A stretch of 64,000 nt of DNA from Niabella sp. (GTDB taxonomy: Bacteria > Bacteroidota > Bacteroidia > Chitinophagales > Chitinophagaceae), in assembly GCA_017744715.1 (NCBI GenBank), contig JAGIAT010000005.1, forward strand, positions 62,001 to 126,000, in the 5' to 3' direction. The notes below the pieces were generated by a model. That model was given only the letters and a program-made list of their open reading frames with translations, did no database searches and was not told where the DNA came from. Below are positions 26,015-35,082 of this stretch, piece after piece. The position numbers were made by a program, and so were the translations under genes. Numbering within the stretch: position 1 is the first letter of the stretch; every line of letters starts with the position of its first letter.

Positions 26015-26788
26015 ATGAGGGTGATCATATTTGAAGATGAAAAATTAAATGCAGACCGGCTGATCCAGTTACTGGACGGAATCGTACCCGCATTGAACGT
26101 GCTTAAGGTAATTGAATCGGTGGACGAGGGCGCCAAATGGCTGGCCGCTTATGGAGACCAGGCGGATCTGGCATTTATGGATATACAGCTTTCTGACGGC
26201 AATTGCTTCGAACTGTTTCACCAGGCGGAAGTACGGATGCCGGTGATCTTTACAACAGCCTACGATAAATTCGCCCTGCAGGCATTTAAAGTGCACAGCA
26301 TCGATTACCTGATGAAACCGATCGATAAAACGGAACTGGAGCGGGCGTTGCAGAAATTCAATTATTTCAGACCGCAGGCCGGGGCGCGTCCGGCACTGGA
26401 TCTTTCCCGTATCGCCGAAGCCTTCTACCGGCAGGAAAATACCCGTTTTATAGGCCGTACCAATAACCAGATCGTTTATGTAAAATCGAAGGATATTGCC
26501 TGTGTTTGTTATGCAGATGGCATTACAAAAGCTGTTACGCATACAGGCCGGAAGCTGCCACTGGATTACTCGCTGGATCAGATGGATAAAATGCTGAACA
26601 AAACGATGTTCTTCCGCATCAACCGGAAAATGATCGTATGTATAGATGCCATTATAAAAATCAACAGCTACTATAACAGCCGCCTGATCCTGCAGCTGAA
26701 CCCCGAGGCCGAAACCGAAACCGTGGTAAGCCGGGAACGCGTAGCGCTTTTTAAAAGCTGGCTGGAAGGGCGGGAAGCGCTGGGGTAA
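26015..26788 (+). CDS. LytTR family response regulator
   Basis: A 257-residue regulator. The receiver domain covers about 1-120: acidic FEDEKLNADR, phosphoacceptor Asp56 in LAFMDIQLSDG, TTAYDKFALQAFKVHSIDYL and MKPIDK with the conserved Lys. The LytTR DNA-binding domain covers about 150-255 (NNQIVYVKSKDIACVCYADG, FFRINRKMIVCIDAI). It pairs with the LytS kinase in the same operon. The operon promoter lies about 3.5 kb upstream, so the regulator may control its own lipid-related genes. Confidence 0.93.
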   Translation: MRVIIFEDEKLNADRLIQLLDGIVPALNVLKVIESVDEGAKWLAAYGDQADLAFMDIQLSDGNCFELFHQAEVRMPVIFTTAYDKFALQAFKVHSIDYLMKPIDKTELERALQKFNYFRPQAGARPALDLSRIAEAFYRQENTRFIGRTNNQIVYVKSKDIACVCYADGITKAVTHTGRKLPLDYSLDQMDKMLNKTMFFRINRKMIVCIDAIIKINSYYNSRLILQLNPEAETETVVSRERVALFKSWLEGREALG

Positions 26789-26860
26789 GTGTTTGTTTGA
26801 AGTTTAAGGTTTAACGTTCCAGGTCAGATTCCGGATCCATAGCGATGGCTCGGAGTCTTC

Positions 26861-28197
26861 AATTTTTAGCTTCAATGGCGCACAGATTTCGCAGATTTAC
26901 ACAGAAGATTTAACAATAGATCTACTATTCTTATCTGTGGTCATCCGTGTAATCCGTGAGAAGAATTAAAACTACTTTAAGAACGAAAACCACAAAGCCA
27001 ACCCGAGTATGGCGTTTGGCATTCAGCCTTCAGCTTTTAGCTCAATGGCGCACAGATTTCGCAGATTTACACAGAAGATTTAACAATAGATCTGATATTC
27101 TTATCTGTGATCATTCGTGTAATCTGTGAGAAGAATTAAAACTACTTTAAGAACGAAACCGCAAAGCCAATCCGAGCACAGCGTTTGGTATTCGGCCTTC
27201 AGCCTTTAGCTCAATAGCTCGCAGATTTACATGGAAGATTTAACAATAGGTCTGATATTCTTATCTGTGAACATCCGTGTAATCTGTGAGAAAAATTAAA
27301 AGCTACTTTAAGAACGAAAACCACAAAACCAACCCGAGTATGGCGTTTGGCATTCAGCCTTCAGCTTTTAGCTTCAATGGCGCACAGATTTCGCAGATTT
27401 GCACAGAAGATTTAGCAATAGGTCTGATATTCTTATCTGTGAACATCCGTGTAATCTGTGAGAAAAATTAAAAGCTACTTTAAGAACGAAAACCACAAAA
27501 CCAACCCGAGTATGGCGTTTGGCATTCAGCCTTCAGCTTTTAGCTTCAATGGCGCACAGATTTCGCAGATTTGCACAGAAGATTTAGCAATAGGTCTGAT
27601 ATTCTTATCTGTGAACATCCGTGTAATCTGTGAGAAAAATTAGAACTACTTTAAGAACGAAAACCACAAAGCCAACCCGAGCACAGCGTTTAGCGTTTGG
27701 CCTTCAGCTTTTAGCTCAATGGCGCACAGATTTGCACAGAATATGTAACAATAGATCTGATATTCTTATCTGTGAACATCCGTGTAATCTGTGAGAAAAA
27801 TTAAAAGCTACTTTAAGAACGAAAACCACAAAGCCAATCCGAGCACAGCGTTTGGCATTCGGCCTTCAGCTTTTAGCTCAATAGCGCACAGATTTCGCAG
27901 ATTTACACAGAAGAGTTAACAATAGATCTACTATTCTTATCTGTGAACATCCGTGTAATCTGTGAGAAAAATTAAAACTACTTTAAGAACGAAACCACAA
28001 GGCCAATCCGAGTATGGCGTTCAGCCTTCAGCTTTTAGCTCAATGGCGCACAGATTTGCACAGAAGATTTAACAATAGATCTGATATTCTTATCTGTGAA
28101 CATCCGTGTAATCCGTGAGAAAAATTTAAACTATTTTAAGAACGAAAACCACAAGGCCAATCCGAGTATAGCGTTTAGCCTTCCGCCTTCAGCTGAA
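26861..28197. repeat. Tandem repeat array, eight copies of about 153-172 bp
   Basis: The word TTATCTGTGG/A occurs at 26931, 27101, 27261, 27433, 27605, 27766, 27937 and 28090, giving periods of 170, 160, 172, 172, 161, 171 and 153 bp. Each unit has a CACAGATTTCGCAGATTTA-type arm and a partly complementary GTGTAATCTGTGAG arm about 50 nt later. A spacer with ACTACTTTAAGAACGAAA and a low-complexity tail (TTCAGCCTTCAGCTTTTAGC) follow. Two 61-residue frames in it (27286-27471 and 27458-27643) are repeat copies, not genes. Units 4 and 5 are almost identical, so recent duplication is likely. Confidence 0.9.
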
Positions 28198-28244
28198 CAT
28201 CACTCTTCTCAGGTCAAGACAAATCATCAGACAGCCGGTCGCTT

Positions 28245-28946
28245 CTAAAACCCTCGTGAAACCTCCTGCCTCTTTACAAAAAGCCGCACCAGCAACATTC
28301 CTGCTAAAAAACCACCGATATGGGCCGCATAGGCTACCCCGGATTGTTCTCTGCCGCCGATCATATTTACCTGGCTTACGATCTGCATAACAATCCAAAT
28401 ACCCAATGTAATGATTGCCGGTACGCGGAAGGTGAAAAGCAACACCCAGATGCGTATCCGGTTCCGGGGAAATAAAACGAGGTAGGCGCCCAGGATACCG
28501 GAAATAGCACCGGAAGCACCCAGGCTGGGTACCAGCAGGCCATCGCCCAGCACCGCCGACATCAGCACATGGGCAAGGGAGGCCAGCACACCACATAAAA
28601 GGTAAAAGACCAGGTACCTGAAATGCCCCATGGCATTTTCAATATTGTCGCCAAAGATCGACAGGTACAGCATGTTGCCAAAAATATGCGCAATGTTCCC
28701 ATGCATAAACATAGAAGTAAAGATGGTTGTATAAACAGGGACAGGACTGGGACCAAGCCCATTGGTGCCCACAATATCCGCTCCGGTAAGCAGTTCGCCC
28801 GGCACGGCGGCATAGCTCAGTAAAAAATCAACGTTAGTACCGAACCGCTGATAATACACAAAAACAAAAATATTAAGGGCAATGAGCAGGTAATTAACAT
28901 AGGGTGTAAGGGTGCGCCCGGTATTGTCATCCCCGATTGGCATCAT
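28245..28946 (-). CDS. Rhomboid family intramembrane serine protease
   Basis: A 233-residue polytopic membrane protein with about six hydrophobic segments. The catalytic serine is in GASGAISG near residue 142. The partner histidine is in AAHIGGFLAGMLL near 210. An HxxxN-like MHGNIAHIFGNML stretch near 79 is typical of rhomboids. MFLP-type start ambiguity exists between adjacent ATGs at 28946 and 28943. It lies 32 nt after the J-domain gene on the same strand. Confidence 0.92.
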   Translation of the reverse strand: MMPIGDDNTGRTLTPYVNYLLIALNIFVFVYYQRFGTNVDFLLSYAAVPGELLTGADIVGTNGLGPSPVPVYTTIFTSMFMHGNIAHIFGNMLYLSIFGDNIENAMGHFRYLVFYLLCGVLASLAHVLMSAVLGDGLLVPSLGASGAISGILGAYLVLFPRNRIRIWVLLFTFRVPAIITLGIWIVMQIVSQVNMIGGREQSGVAYAAHIGGFLAGMLLVRLFVKRQEVSRGF

Positions 28947-28978
28947 AACGGATAAAGTTTAAAATTAACCAATGATTT

Positions 28979-29617
28979 TTACAAGGAATATGCGATGATG
29001 ATGCAAAGTAGGATAATTAAGCCTAAAATCAAAAAGGGCTTATACCGGTTTAAACGCATCATGCGCCGGATCGATTTTTGCTTTTTTTCGATAAGATCCC
29101 GGCTCCCCGAAGGTGCGCTGATCTGTTTCAGCTGTTCCAGGATCCGCAGCTGATCCTCCGGGTATAGTAAAAAAATACTGTCGGCCATCCACCAGACCAC
29201 TTCTTTATTCACCGCTTCTTCGTTAAAATGGTTCAGGATGCCGACCCGGTCGGGGGCAATAAGTGCTTCCAGGGTATGATACAGACCTTTTTTATCCACC
29301 CGGTATTCATCGTAATGGATCAGTTGCTGATGGGCGTTCAGCAGCGCCTGCAGTACCTGGGGTGGAGTGGAAACAGCCTGCTCCATACGGTTGCCCATTG
29401 TTTGGCTAAGCCAGCGCTCCTGCAGGTATTGCGCTTTCAGGTCGGCCCGGGTAAGCGTGTCGTAGGCTTCCTTAACCAGGTTGAACTGCGCAGCTGCATA
29501 GGTATCGGACGGGTTCTTATCGGGATGATACAGATGGGCCAGCTTCCGGTACGCCATTTTTATTTCGCCGGTGGTGGCGGAAGGCGGAAGTCCCAGTATC
29601 TGATAATAATCCTTCAA
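28979..29617 (-). CDS. J-domain protein with C-terminal membrane anchor
   Basis: A 212-residue DnaJ-type co-chaperone. The J domain covers residues 1-70: YYQILGLPPSATTGEIKMAY, HPDKNP with the essential HPD near 30-32 and AYDTLTRADLKAQY. There is no G/F-rich region or zinc finger. The C-terminus has a basic stretch (KKQKSIRRMMRLNRYK) then one hydrophobic segment (LILGLIILLCIIIAYSL), so a tail-anchored membrane protein is predicted. It probably recruits DnaK to the membrane. The rhomboid gene follows it. Confidence 0.88.
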   Translation of the reverse strand: MKDYYQILGLPPSATTGEIKMAYRKLAHLYHPDKNPSDTYAAAQFNLVKEAYDTLTRADLKAQYLQERWLSQTMGNRMEQAVSTPPQVLQALLNAHQQLIHYDEYRVDKKGLYHTLEALIAPDRVGILNHFNEEAVNKEVVWWMADSIFLLYPEDQLRILEQLKQISAPSGSRDLIEKKQKSIRRMMRLNRYKPFLILGLIILLCIIIAYSL

Positions 29618-29634
29618 TAAAAACGGTTTATATG

Positions 29635-29642
29635 CAAATTTA
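29635..29642 (-). promoter_or_regulatory. J-protein gene -7 promoter box (TAAATTTG)
   Basis: TAAATTTG on the minus strand is a full -7 consensus match, 17 nt before the ATG at 29617. It would drive the J-protein and rhomboid genes. Confidence 0.6.
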
Positions 29643-29969
29643 GGGTCTTGTGAGGTGTTGGTGGCCGATGGCGTTTTTTAATGATTCTGTTTGCGACCGG
29701 AAAAACCGAGCATCATGGAATTAAAACGCATTCTACCCCGGAACCTGCAAACCTTAAACCGGCTACAGGTGCGGCCTTGGCCGGAAACAGCGCCTTTTTT
29801 TCAAAATGTTAAGGCTTTTTGCTTAAATTTTTCATAACTATTGTTCGTAGCACGGGTATTTGACAACTTCAACACTAAATTACCGTCTATAAAATAAGAG
29901 AAAGCAACAGCACGCAATGCCTGCCGCCTCGGGTAACAATTTTAACTCAAAACAAAATATTTTTCAAAC
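29643..29969. other. Divergent intergenic region
   Basis: No gene, clear promoter or terminator was seen between the J-protein promoter and the DUF6600 gene. AT-rich sequence near 29820-29920 should hold the rightward promoter, but no exact TAnnTTTG box was found. Confidence 0.4.
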
Positions 29970-31490
29970 ATGAAACGACTTATTACCACATGGAGCTTTG
30001 GTTTATTCCTGGCGCTGGCTTTGTCTGTTTCTCAGAAGGTTTCGGCTCAGCCAAGAGTTGGGGTAAGCATTAATTTCCAGACCTTCTATGATGAACTGAG
30101 CCCTTACGGGGAATGGATCGATTATCCGGATTACGGGTATACCTGGCGCCCGAGAGTGGGCTCCGATTTTCGTCCCTATTCTACAAATGGTAGCTGGGTG
30201 TATTCGGATAATGACGACTGGATGTGGGCATCAGATTACGATTGGGGATGGGCACCGTTCCACTATGGCCGCTGGTTTTACGATCCGTTTTACGGTTGGC
30301 TCTGGGTTCCGGGTTACGAATGGTCACCTGGATGGGTAGCCTGGAGAGGTGGCGGTGATTATTACGGATGGGCACCGTTACGGCCCGGCATCAGCATCAG
30401 TATCGGTTTTGGCAGTTACAACCCGCCTTATGATTACTGGACATTTGCTCCCTGCCGGTATATGGGCTCCCGTTACATCAACCGGTACTATTATCCCTAC
30501 CGGAATAATGTTACGATTATCAACAATACGACCATTATCAATAATTACGGAGGCCGGAACTACCGCGGAAGCGGAAGGGGATATTATACAAACGGACCCC
30601 GCCGCTCGGATGTAGAACGGTATGCCGGCCGGATCCAAACCGTACGGGTGCGGGATGCCAACCGTCCCGGACGTACTTCCATCGGCCGGAATGAGGTTTC
30701 TGTTTACCGTCCTTCAGTTCAACGGGGAAATGACAACTCCCGGTATGCTCCCAGAAGTGTGCAGGAATATGACCGGAATGCTGCGCGGGCAGATCGGGGC
30801 GGCAACAACCGTGGCAACGTGGAAGCCGGAAGAAGAAACGGAGCTACAGGAGGCCGTTATGAAAATAATAATACGGGTATTGACCGCAGGGATGATCGGA
30901 ATAATACCGGCAGAGGACGCGGCAACCGGGAAATTACAGACGGACGTACAGAAAATGGCCGCACTGTTGAAAATAACCCGGCGGGAAGACAGAACGACGC
31001 GATCCGGCAGCGCCGGGGAACGATCGAAAACGCGCGGGACAATGATGCGGTAAGTCAGCAGCGGGATCAACAGATACGCAACCAACGGACAGAACAGTTC
31101 CGCCAGCAACGCGATCAGCAGATGGAGGCCCGCCGTAATCAGGAGAATACGCAACGCATGGAGCAGGCCCGTCAGCAGCGCGATCAGCAGATGGAGGCCC
31201 GCCGTAACCAGGAGAATACGCAACGCATGGAGCAGTTCCGTCAGCAACGTGATCAGCAGATGGAGGCGCGCCGTAACCAGGAGAATGCGCAACGCATGGA
31301 GCAGGCCCGTCAGCAGCGCGATCAGCAGATGGAAGCCCGTCGCAGCCAGGAAAATGCCCAACGGCAGGAAGCTGTTCGTAGCCGCGAGATGCAGGTACAA
31401 AGAAGTGAGGGTGGTGGCTTTTCCAGAGGTGGTGCTTCCCGTGGAAATGATGGTGGTGGCAGGGGCCGTTCGGAGAACGGAAGAAGATAG
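29970..31490 (+). CDS. DUF6600-type secreted protein with Gln/Arg-rich repeat tail
   Basis: A 506-residue exported protein with signal peptide MKRLITTWSFGLFLALALSV ending near residue 26. Residues about 35-170 are Trp/Tyr-rich (FYDELSPYGEWIDYPDYGYT, WVYSDNDDWMWASDYDWGWAP, GWLWVPGYEWSPGWV), the DUF6600 signature. Residues about 190-370 are low-complexity, rich in Arg/Asn/Gly. Residues 378-469 are four 23-residue repeats RQQRDQQMEARRNQENTQRM-like. The end is Gly/Ser/Arg-rich. The tail would be strongly basic and helical or disordered. Function unknown; surface or envelope location is expected. Confidence 0.85.
   Translation: MKRLITTWSFGLFLALALSVSQKVSAQPRVGVSINFQTFYDELSPYGEWIDYPDYGYTWRPRVGSDFRPYSTNGSWVYSDNDDWMWASDYDWGWAPFHYGRWFYDPFYGWLWVPGYEWSPGWVAWRGGGDYYGWAPLRPGISISIGFGSYNPPYDYWTFAPCRYMGSRYINRYYYPYRNNVTIINNTTIINNYGGRNYRGSGRGYYTNGPRRSDVERYAGRIQTVRVRDANRPGRTSIGRNEVSVYRPSVQRGNDNSRYAPRSVQEYDRNAARADRGGNNRGNVEAGRRNGATGGRYENNNTGIDRRDDRNNTGRGRGNREITDGRTENGRTVENNPAGRQNDAIRQRRGTIENARDNDAVSQQRDQQIRNQRTEQFRQQRDQQMEARRNQENTQRMEQARQQRDQQMEARRNQENTQRMEQFRQQRDQQMEARRNQENAQRMEQARQQRDQQMEARRSQENAQRQEAVRSREMQVQRSEGGGFSRGGASRGNDGGGRGRSENGRR
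31101..31376 (+). repeat. Four in-frame 69-bp tandem repeats inside the DUF6600 gene
   Basis: Units start at 31101, 31170, 31239 and 31308, all exactly 69 bp, and encode 23 residues each (R-Q-Q-R-D-Q-Q-M-E-A-R-R then N/S-Q-E-N). Units are nearly identical in DNA, including synonymous sites. This points to recent expansion, with copy-number change keeping the frame. Confidence 0.92.
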
Positions 31491-31536
31491 TTGTTAGGAT
31501 GGGTAAGGTTTAGTTTTTCATAATTTAAAGTGTATG

Positions 31537-31570
31537 AAATCGGCCCCGTTTCCGGGGCTGATTTTTTATT
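31537..31570 (+). terminator. Strong rho-independent terminator of the DUF6600 gene
   Basis: A 12-bp stem (AAATCGGCCCCG with CGGGGCTGATTT, one G-U pair) closes a 4-nt loop and is followed by a T-rich run. It lies 47 nt after the DUF6600 stop and before the convergent outer-membrane protein gene. Confidence 0.85.
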
Positions 31571-31616
31571 TTATAGCATGGTGGAAAAGCTGCTGGCCAC
31601 GATCGGGCTTCCGGTG

Positions 31617-32372
31617 TTAGAACCGCAGCCCCAGGGATATTCCTGCACGAATGCCGCCCCAGCGTCCGTTTAGCTTTAGGCTGGTAAAACGACTGTCAAC
31701 GGTTGCCGATGAACGCACATGGGATATCCGGATATCTTCCAGCGCCCCGCGCAATTCTTCCTGTTCACTTTCCGTTAACGGCCGGTCGGGAATGCCGGTA
31801 AAGTTGCCCCGGCCAGTTCCCAAATGAGGACCCAGCAGCCAAAGATCGAGGCAGAGGGCTTTCCCCAGGTTTTTTTGCAAACCCAATAACAGGCCGCCGG
31901 TATTGCTTACCAGTTTCCCGGATAGCTGTACGGAGCCATCCGTACCGCCGTAATCTGCATAGTGCACCGTAAGATCGTTCGATGTAAATTGGGCATACCG
32001 GTAAAACAACGCAATATACCATCCCTGCCCGTATCCTTTTTTGCCAGGATAAAACCGGAGTTCAGGAGTAATGGCCCAATTGCTTACATGTATTTTTTCA
32101 ATAAGGTCTTTTGTAACCCCGGTTTCATCAATTGCGGATATTATAAGGCGTTTAAAGGGCAGGGTACGCTCCGGCATCAGCCTGCCGGAAACGGCTGCGG
32201 AAAAGTGCTTACTGAGGATACGTTCGTATTGCAACGAAAAGTTCTTAAGCGGTATGGACGTAAGATTTGTTTTAATGTTGTTGAACCGGATGCGGGTTGC
32301 GGTATCCTGTGCCATGGCATGTAATGATAATGCAGCAAAGAACAGCGCAAACAGCAGTGGTTTGGAATTCAT
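31617..32372 (-). CDS. DUF3575-like outer-membrane beta-barrel protein
   Basis: A 251-residue protein with a signal peptide (MNSKPLLFALFFAALSLHAMAQ). The mature part is beta-rich with alternating hydrophobics: IRFNNIKTNLTSIPLKNFSL, FSAAVSGRLMPE, WAITPELRFYPG and WYIALFYRYAQF. It ends IRAGISLGLRF, the terminal Phe typical of outer-membrane barrels. The N-terminal NNIKTNLTSIPLKNFSLQYER pattern is that of DUF3575-type proteins. Its promoter overlaps a long perfect palindrome (32471-32496). Function unknown. Confidence 0.8.
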   Translation of the reverse strand: MNSKPLLFALFFAALSLHAMAQDTATRIRFNNIKTNLTSIPLKNFSLQYERILSKHFSAAVSGRLMPERTLPFKRLIISAIDETGVTKDLIEKIHVSNWAITPELRFYPGKKGYGQGWYIALFYRYAQFTSNDLTVHYADYGGTDGSVQLSGKLVSNTGGLLLGLQKNLGKALCLDLWLLGPHLGTGRGNFTGIPDRPLTESEQEELRGALEDIRISHVRSSATVDSRFTSLKLNGRWGGIRAGISLGLRF

Positions 32373-32465
32373 GGTTCCGATGGATTACGCAGGCTGTTAC
32401 CGGCCGCCATACACCTGCAGTTTAAAAAATAATGCGTCATCTGTTAAAAATGGGACGAGCCGTTA

Positions 32466-32498
32466 CAAATATACCCTTTCTGCTCAGAAAGGGTATAT
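32466..32498 (-). promoter_or_regulatory. -7 box overlapped by a 26-bp perfect palindrome
   Basis: On the minus strand CAAATATA (32466-32473) reads TATATTTG, a full -7 match, about 93 nt before the DUF3575-like gene. ATACCCTTTCTG (32471-32482) and CAGAAAGGGTAT (32485-32496) form a perfect dyad with a 2-nt centre that overlaps the box, so it is a strong operator candidate. It could alternatively act as a hairpin after the convergent-side gene. A half-site AGAAAGGGTATA recurs at 37496-37507. Confidence 0.65.
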
Positions 32499-32537
32499 GC
32501 CCAAATGTGGGTATTTTTTGCATTGTAAAAAAGCGTG

Positions 32538-34949
32538 TTATTCCATGTTCTCTTCATGATGGATGAGCTTTCCATCCAGCGTCATACCCTGGATCACTAC
32601 CCGGAAGGCATCACTGACATCGTTGTTATAAAATGAAATCAGTACCTGGTTCTTTTTGGGATCCACTACTACATTGGGGTTCCAGTAAATAGTGGTGCGC
32701 ACGTCTTTATCTGCTTCCGGCGAAACGAACTGGCTGTAATATTTGGGGGTATAAAATTCCTTGATGGCAGTATACCCTTCAATACGGCTTGCAGACAGGC
32801 CTTTACCCGGCTCCGGTTTTACATCGTCTCCTCTTCTTGTATAAATGGCAATGGCGCCGTTGGCCCCGTTGGTACCGCCCATAAACGGCGGACGGAAAGC
32901 CTTGATATAGGCAATGTCATTTACATTGATGGAAGATGCAAAACTCACATCTGCCGGCATTTCGTCAATATAAATCTGTGGCGCACCACCTCTCCAGTTT
33001 AAAGAGGCATTGGAGCCGCTTCCGCTGATCTGAAGCCCGGCCACTTTACCCTGAAGATAGGTGAATATATCGATGGCGCTTTTGGCAAAGGGATCATTTA
33101 ATACATCCATCTGGATGGAGTTCATATCGCCTTTAAATAATCCGGAAGAATATTTCTCGTCCAGGATCTGCACCGGTGTTTTTGTTTTGGCCGCAACAGT
33201 AACGGCCTCCAGTTCCTTGTATTTATTTTTTTCGGCAATGGCGTTGGCTGCGGCGGCCAGTTTCAGGTGATAGGCGCTGCCGGCCGTATCTGCTTTGAAC
33301 GGAATCATCCAGGAATTGCCCGGATCCGGAACGCGCAGTTTGTCGGGCATAAACTGTACCATTGATCCGTCCAGCGTTTTGTCCTGTATTTTATAAGCCA
33401 CCCGTGCTGTATCAAAGAACACGGCAGTGGGATCGTTAAAGCGGCCGTCCTTTGTAATTGGCATCATCAGCATCTTTCCTTCGGTATCTTTTTGCTTCAT
33501 CATTATAATAATGGAAGAGGCCGGGGAGATGGAAGACGGCATAATGCCGGCCAGTTTCCCGGAAACCGTAATATAGGCGGAATCTCTTGGATACCGGATG
33601 GCCGGTAATTCACCAGACAGCAGTTTGCTCCAGTTAAAGCGGCGCCAGCCGTTGGTAAGCATTACCAGGTCCAGCTTCTGCTGGGTGGCCAGCGAACTGT
33701 CTTTGAAGTAATAGGCCGGGTTGAATACCTTTCCTTTCAGTTCCCCTGTAAGCATCAGTCCGGAAAGAATGTTCTCAGAGCTGTCGGCGCCAATGGCCAG
33801 GTCGGTAACGGCAACCGAAAGCGATGCCGGAGCTGCTTCGGGCAGTGAAATGATCAGCTCATTCCGTCCACGGTGACTCAGCCCCCAGTGCTCCACTTCC
33901 ATCGCGGCCGGCCAGGCATACGCACGGTTATTATCTACATAGGTAATGCGTTCCGCCAGGGGCTTCCAGTTTTTATCAAAAACGGTAATCGTTAAAATAC
34001 CGTAGGGGAGACTTTCCAGCGGAATGCTGCCACTTACCGCCGTAGCTTTGAGGGCCCTGCTGATGCTGAACACAGGATGCTGGTACATGGTACCAATGAT
34101 GTGTACGCTGTCTGTTCCTGCGGTTACACCGGGCGAGGCCTGCACCTCAAAATTCCGCTTACCCGGGGCAAGGGCTACTTTTAAACTAATGCCTTCGGCG
34201 CGGATTGCCGGAAGCGGGGTGGTATATTCCGTTTTCTTTTCATCCCTCCACTTTGCGGTATAGCTGGTATTGGCCTTGGGTGTAAGCAGGATATAGCCCA
34301 TACCGTCGTGAATATTACGAAGACTGTCTACAAATTTCCCCGCGCCGTCTACCACCACACCGGAAAGCTTTACCGGATCGCCAAAGGCAGTTACGGCTTT
34401 GAATGCAATTTTATTTGCGAGCCCGGCGATGGCATCCCCGCCTTCGGGGAAGAACGTAAGGGTCGGTTTCAGGTCGGCACCCGCCTTACCCGAAGGAGGA
34501 GCGTCCGTTACTACCGGTATCTTCTTGGTGTAAAGAAAGGCAGAATCAAAATTCAGCATCCAGCTGGTATAGGCTTTTACGGTAATGGATTTGCCGGTGT
34601 AGCCGGAGGGCAGTTCAAACTGACCGTTGGTCATGCCGTTTACCAGCGGGCCAATCGTATGCTGTAGGATCTTGCCCTTATCGTCGATCCAGTCGATATA
34701 AAAGGTTTTGCTGGCCTCGGCCGGTACCACTTCGGCCATCAGGTATGCCTTAAACCAGATGGTTTCCCCGGGCGAGTAACTGCTTTTATCATAATGGATA
34801 TAGGCCCGCTCGGGGGTAAATGCACTGGCAAACCGTTCAATATTGCCCATGATGTCCTGTGCTTTCAGCGACATAAATACACCGGGAAGGGCCAGTGCAA
34901 GCAGCAATATTTTTTTATAAAAGGCTGAGTACTTTAATTTTATCATCAT
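32538..34949 (-). CDS. MG2-domain / TonB plug-domain protein without a beta-barrel
   Basis: An approximately 803-residue exported protein (start ATG 34949; an upstream ATG at 34991 would precede the signal). The signal is YKKILLLALALPGVFMSLKA. Near residues 35-130 is an alpha-2-macroglobulin MG2-like domain (YIHYDKSSYSPGETIWFKAY, LPSGYTGKSITVKAYTSWML). The C-terminal region (about 610-730) resembles a TonB receptor plug (DIFTYLQGKVAGLQISG, PQIYIDEMPADV, GTNGANGAIAIYTRRG). No 22-strand barrel follows. Such proteins are common in Bacteroidota and of unknown role, possibly cell-surface structural or uptake accessory. Confidence 0.85.
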   Translation of the reverse strand: MMIKLKYSAFYKKILLLALALPGVFMSLKAQDIMGNIERFASAFTPERAYIHYDKSSYSPGETIWFKAYLMAEVVPAEASKTFYIDWIDDKGKILQHTIGPLVNGMTNGQFELPSGYTGKSITVKAYTSWMLNFDSAFLYTKKIPVVTDAPPSGKAGADLKPTLTFFPEGGDAIAGLANKIAFKAVTAFGDPVKLSGVVVDGAGKFVDSLRNIHDGMGYILLTPKANTSYTAKWRDEKKTEYTTPLPAIRAEGISLKVALAPGKRNFEVQASPGVTAGTDSVHIIGTMYQHPVFSISRALKATAVSGSIPLESLPYGILTITVFDKNWKPLAERITYVDNNRAYAWPAAMEVEHWGLSHRGRNELIISLPEAAPASLSVAVTDLAIGADSSENILSGLMLTGELKGKVFNPAYYFKDSSLATQQKLDLVMLTNGWRRFNWSKLLSGELPAIRYPRDSAYITVSGKLAGIMPSSISPASSIIIMMKQKDTEGKMLMMPITKDGRFNDPTAVFFDTARVAYKIQDKTLDGSMVQFMPDKLRVPDPGNSWMIPFKADTAGSAYHLKLAAAANAIAEKNKYKELEAVTVAAKTKTPVQILDEKYSSGLFKGDMNSIQMDVLNDPFAKSAIDIFTYLQGKVAGLQISGSGSNASLNWRGGAPQIYIDEMPADVSFASSINVNDIAYIKAFRPPFMGGTNGANGAIAIYTRRGDDVKPEPGKGLSASRIEGYTAIKEFYTPKYYSQFVSPEADKDVRTTIYWNPNVVVDPKKNQVLISFYNNDVSDAFRVVIQGMTLDGKLIHHEENME

Positions 34950-35082
34950 AGTAAAGGCGAAAATTAACATTTGTGACGGATTTGCCGGCACTTTATACCC
35001 CCAATTTTATGATAATTTTAATGAAGCGCCGGAAGAAGCGTGTATTTTTACGTGAAAACAGGCGGTTTTTCAATTATTTGCT

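Noticed and set aside
27286..27643. Two identical 61-residue open frames MRKIKSYFKNENHK...
   Set aside because: They are copies of the tandem repeat unit. The frame breaks in other units and there is no promoter or family match.
26861..28197. CRISPR array
   Set aside because: Repeats are about 160 bp with no short direct repeats and unique spacers, and no cas genes are present.
28189..28596. Open frame on the minus strand overlapping the rhomboid gene
   Set aside because: The rhomboid frame has catalytic motifs and membrane segments. This frame is a shadow.
30714..31400. 228-residue minus-strand frame opposite the DUF6600 tail
   Set aside because: It is the reverse of the Gln/Arg repeat, giving Leu/Ile/Thr-rich repeats by base composition. 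No start signal or family is seen.
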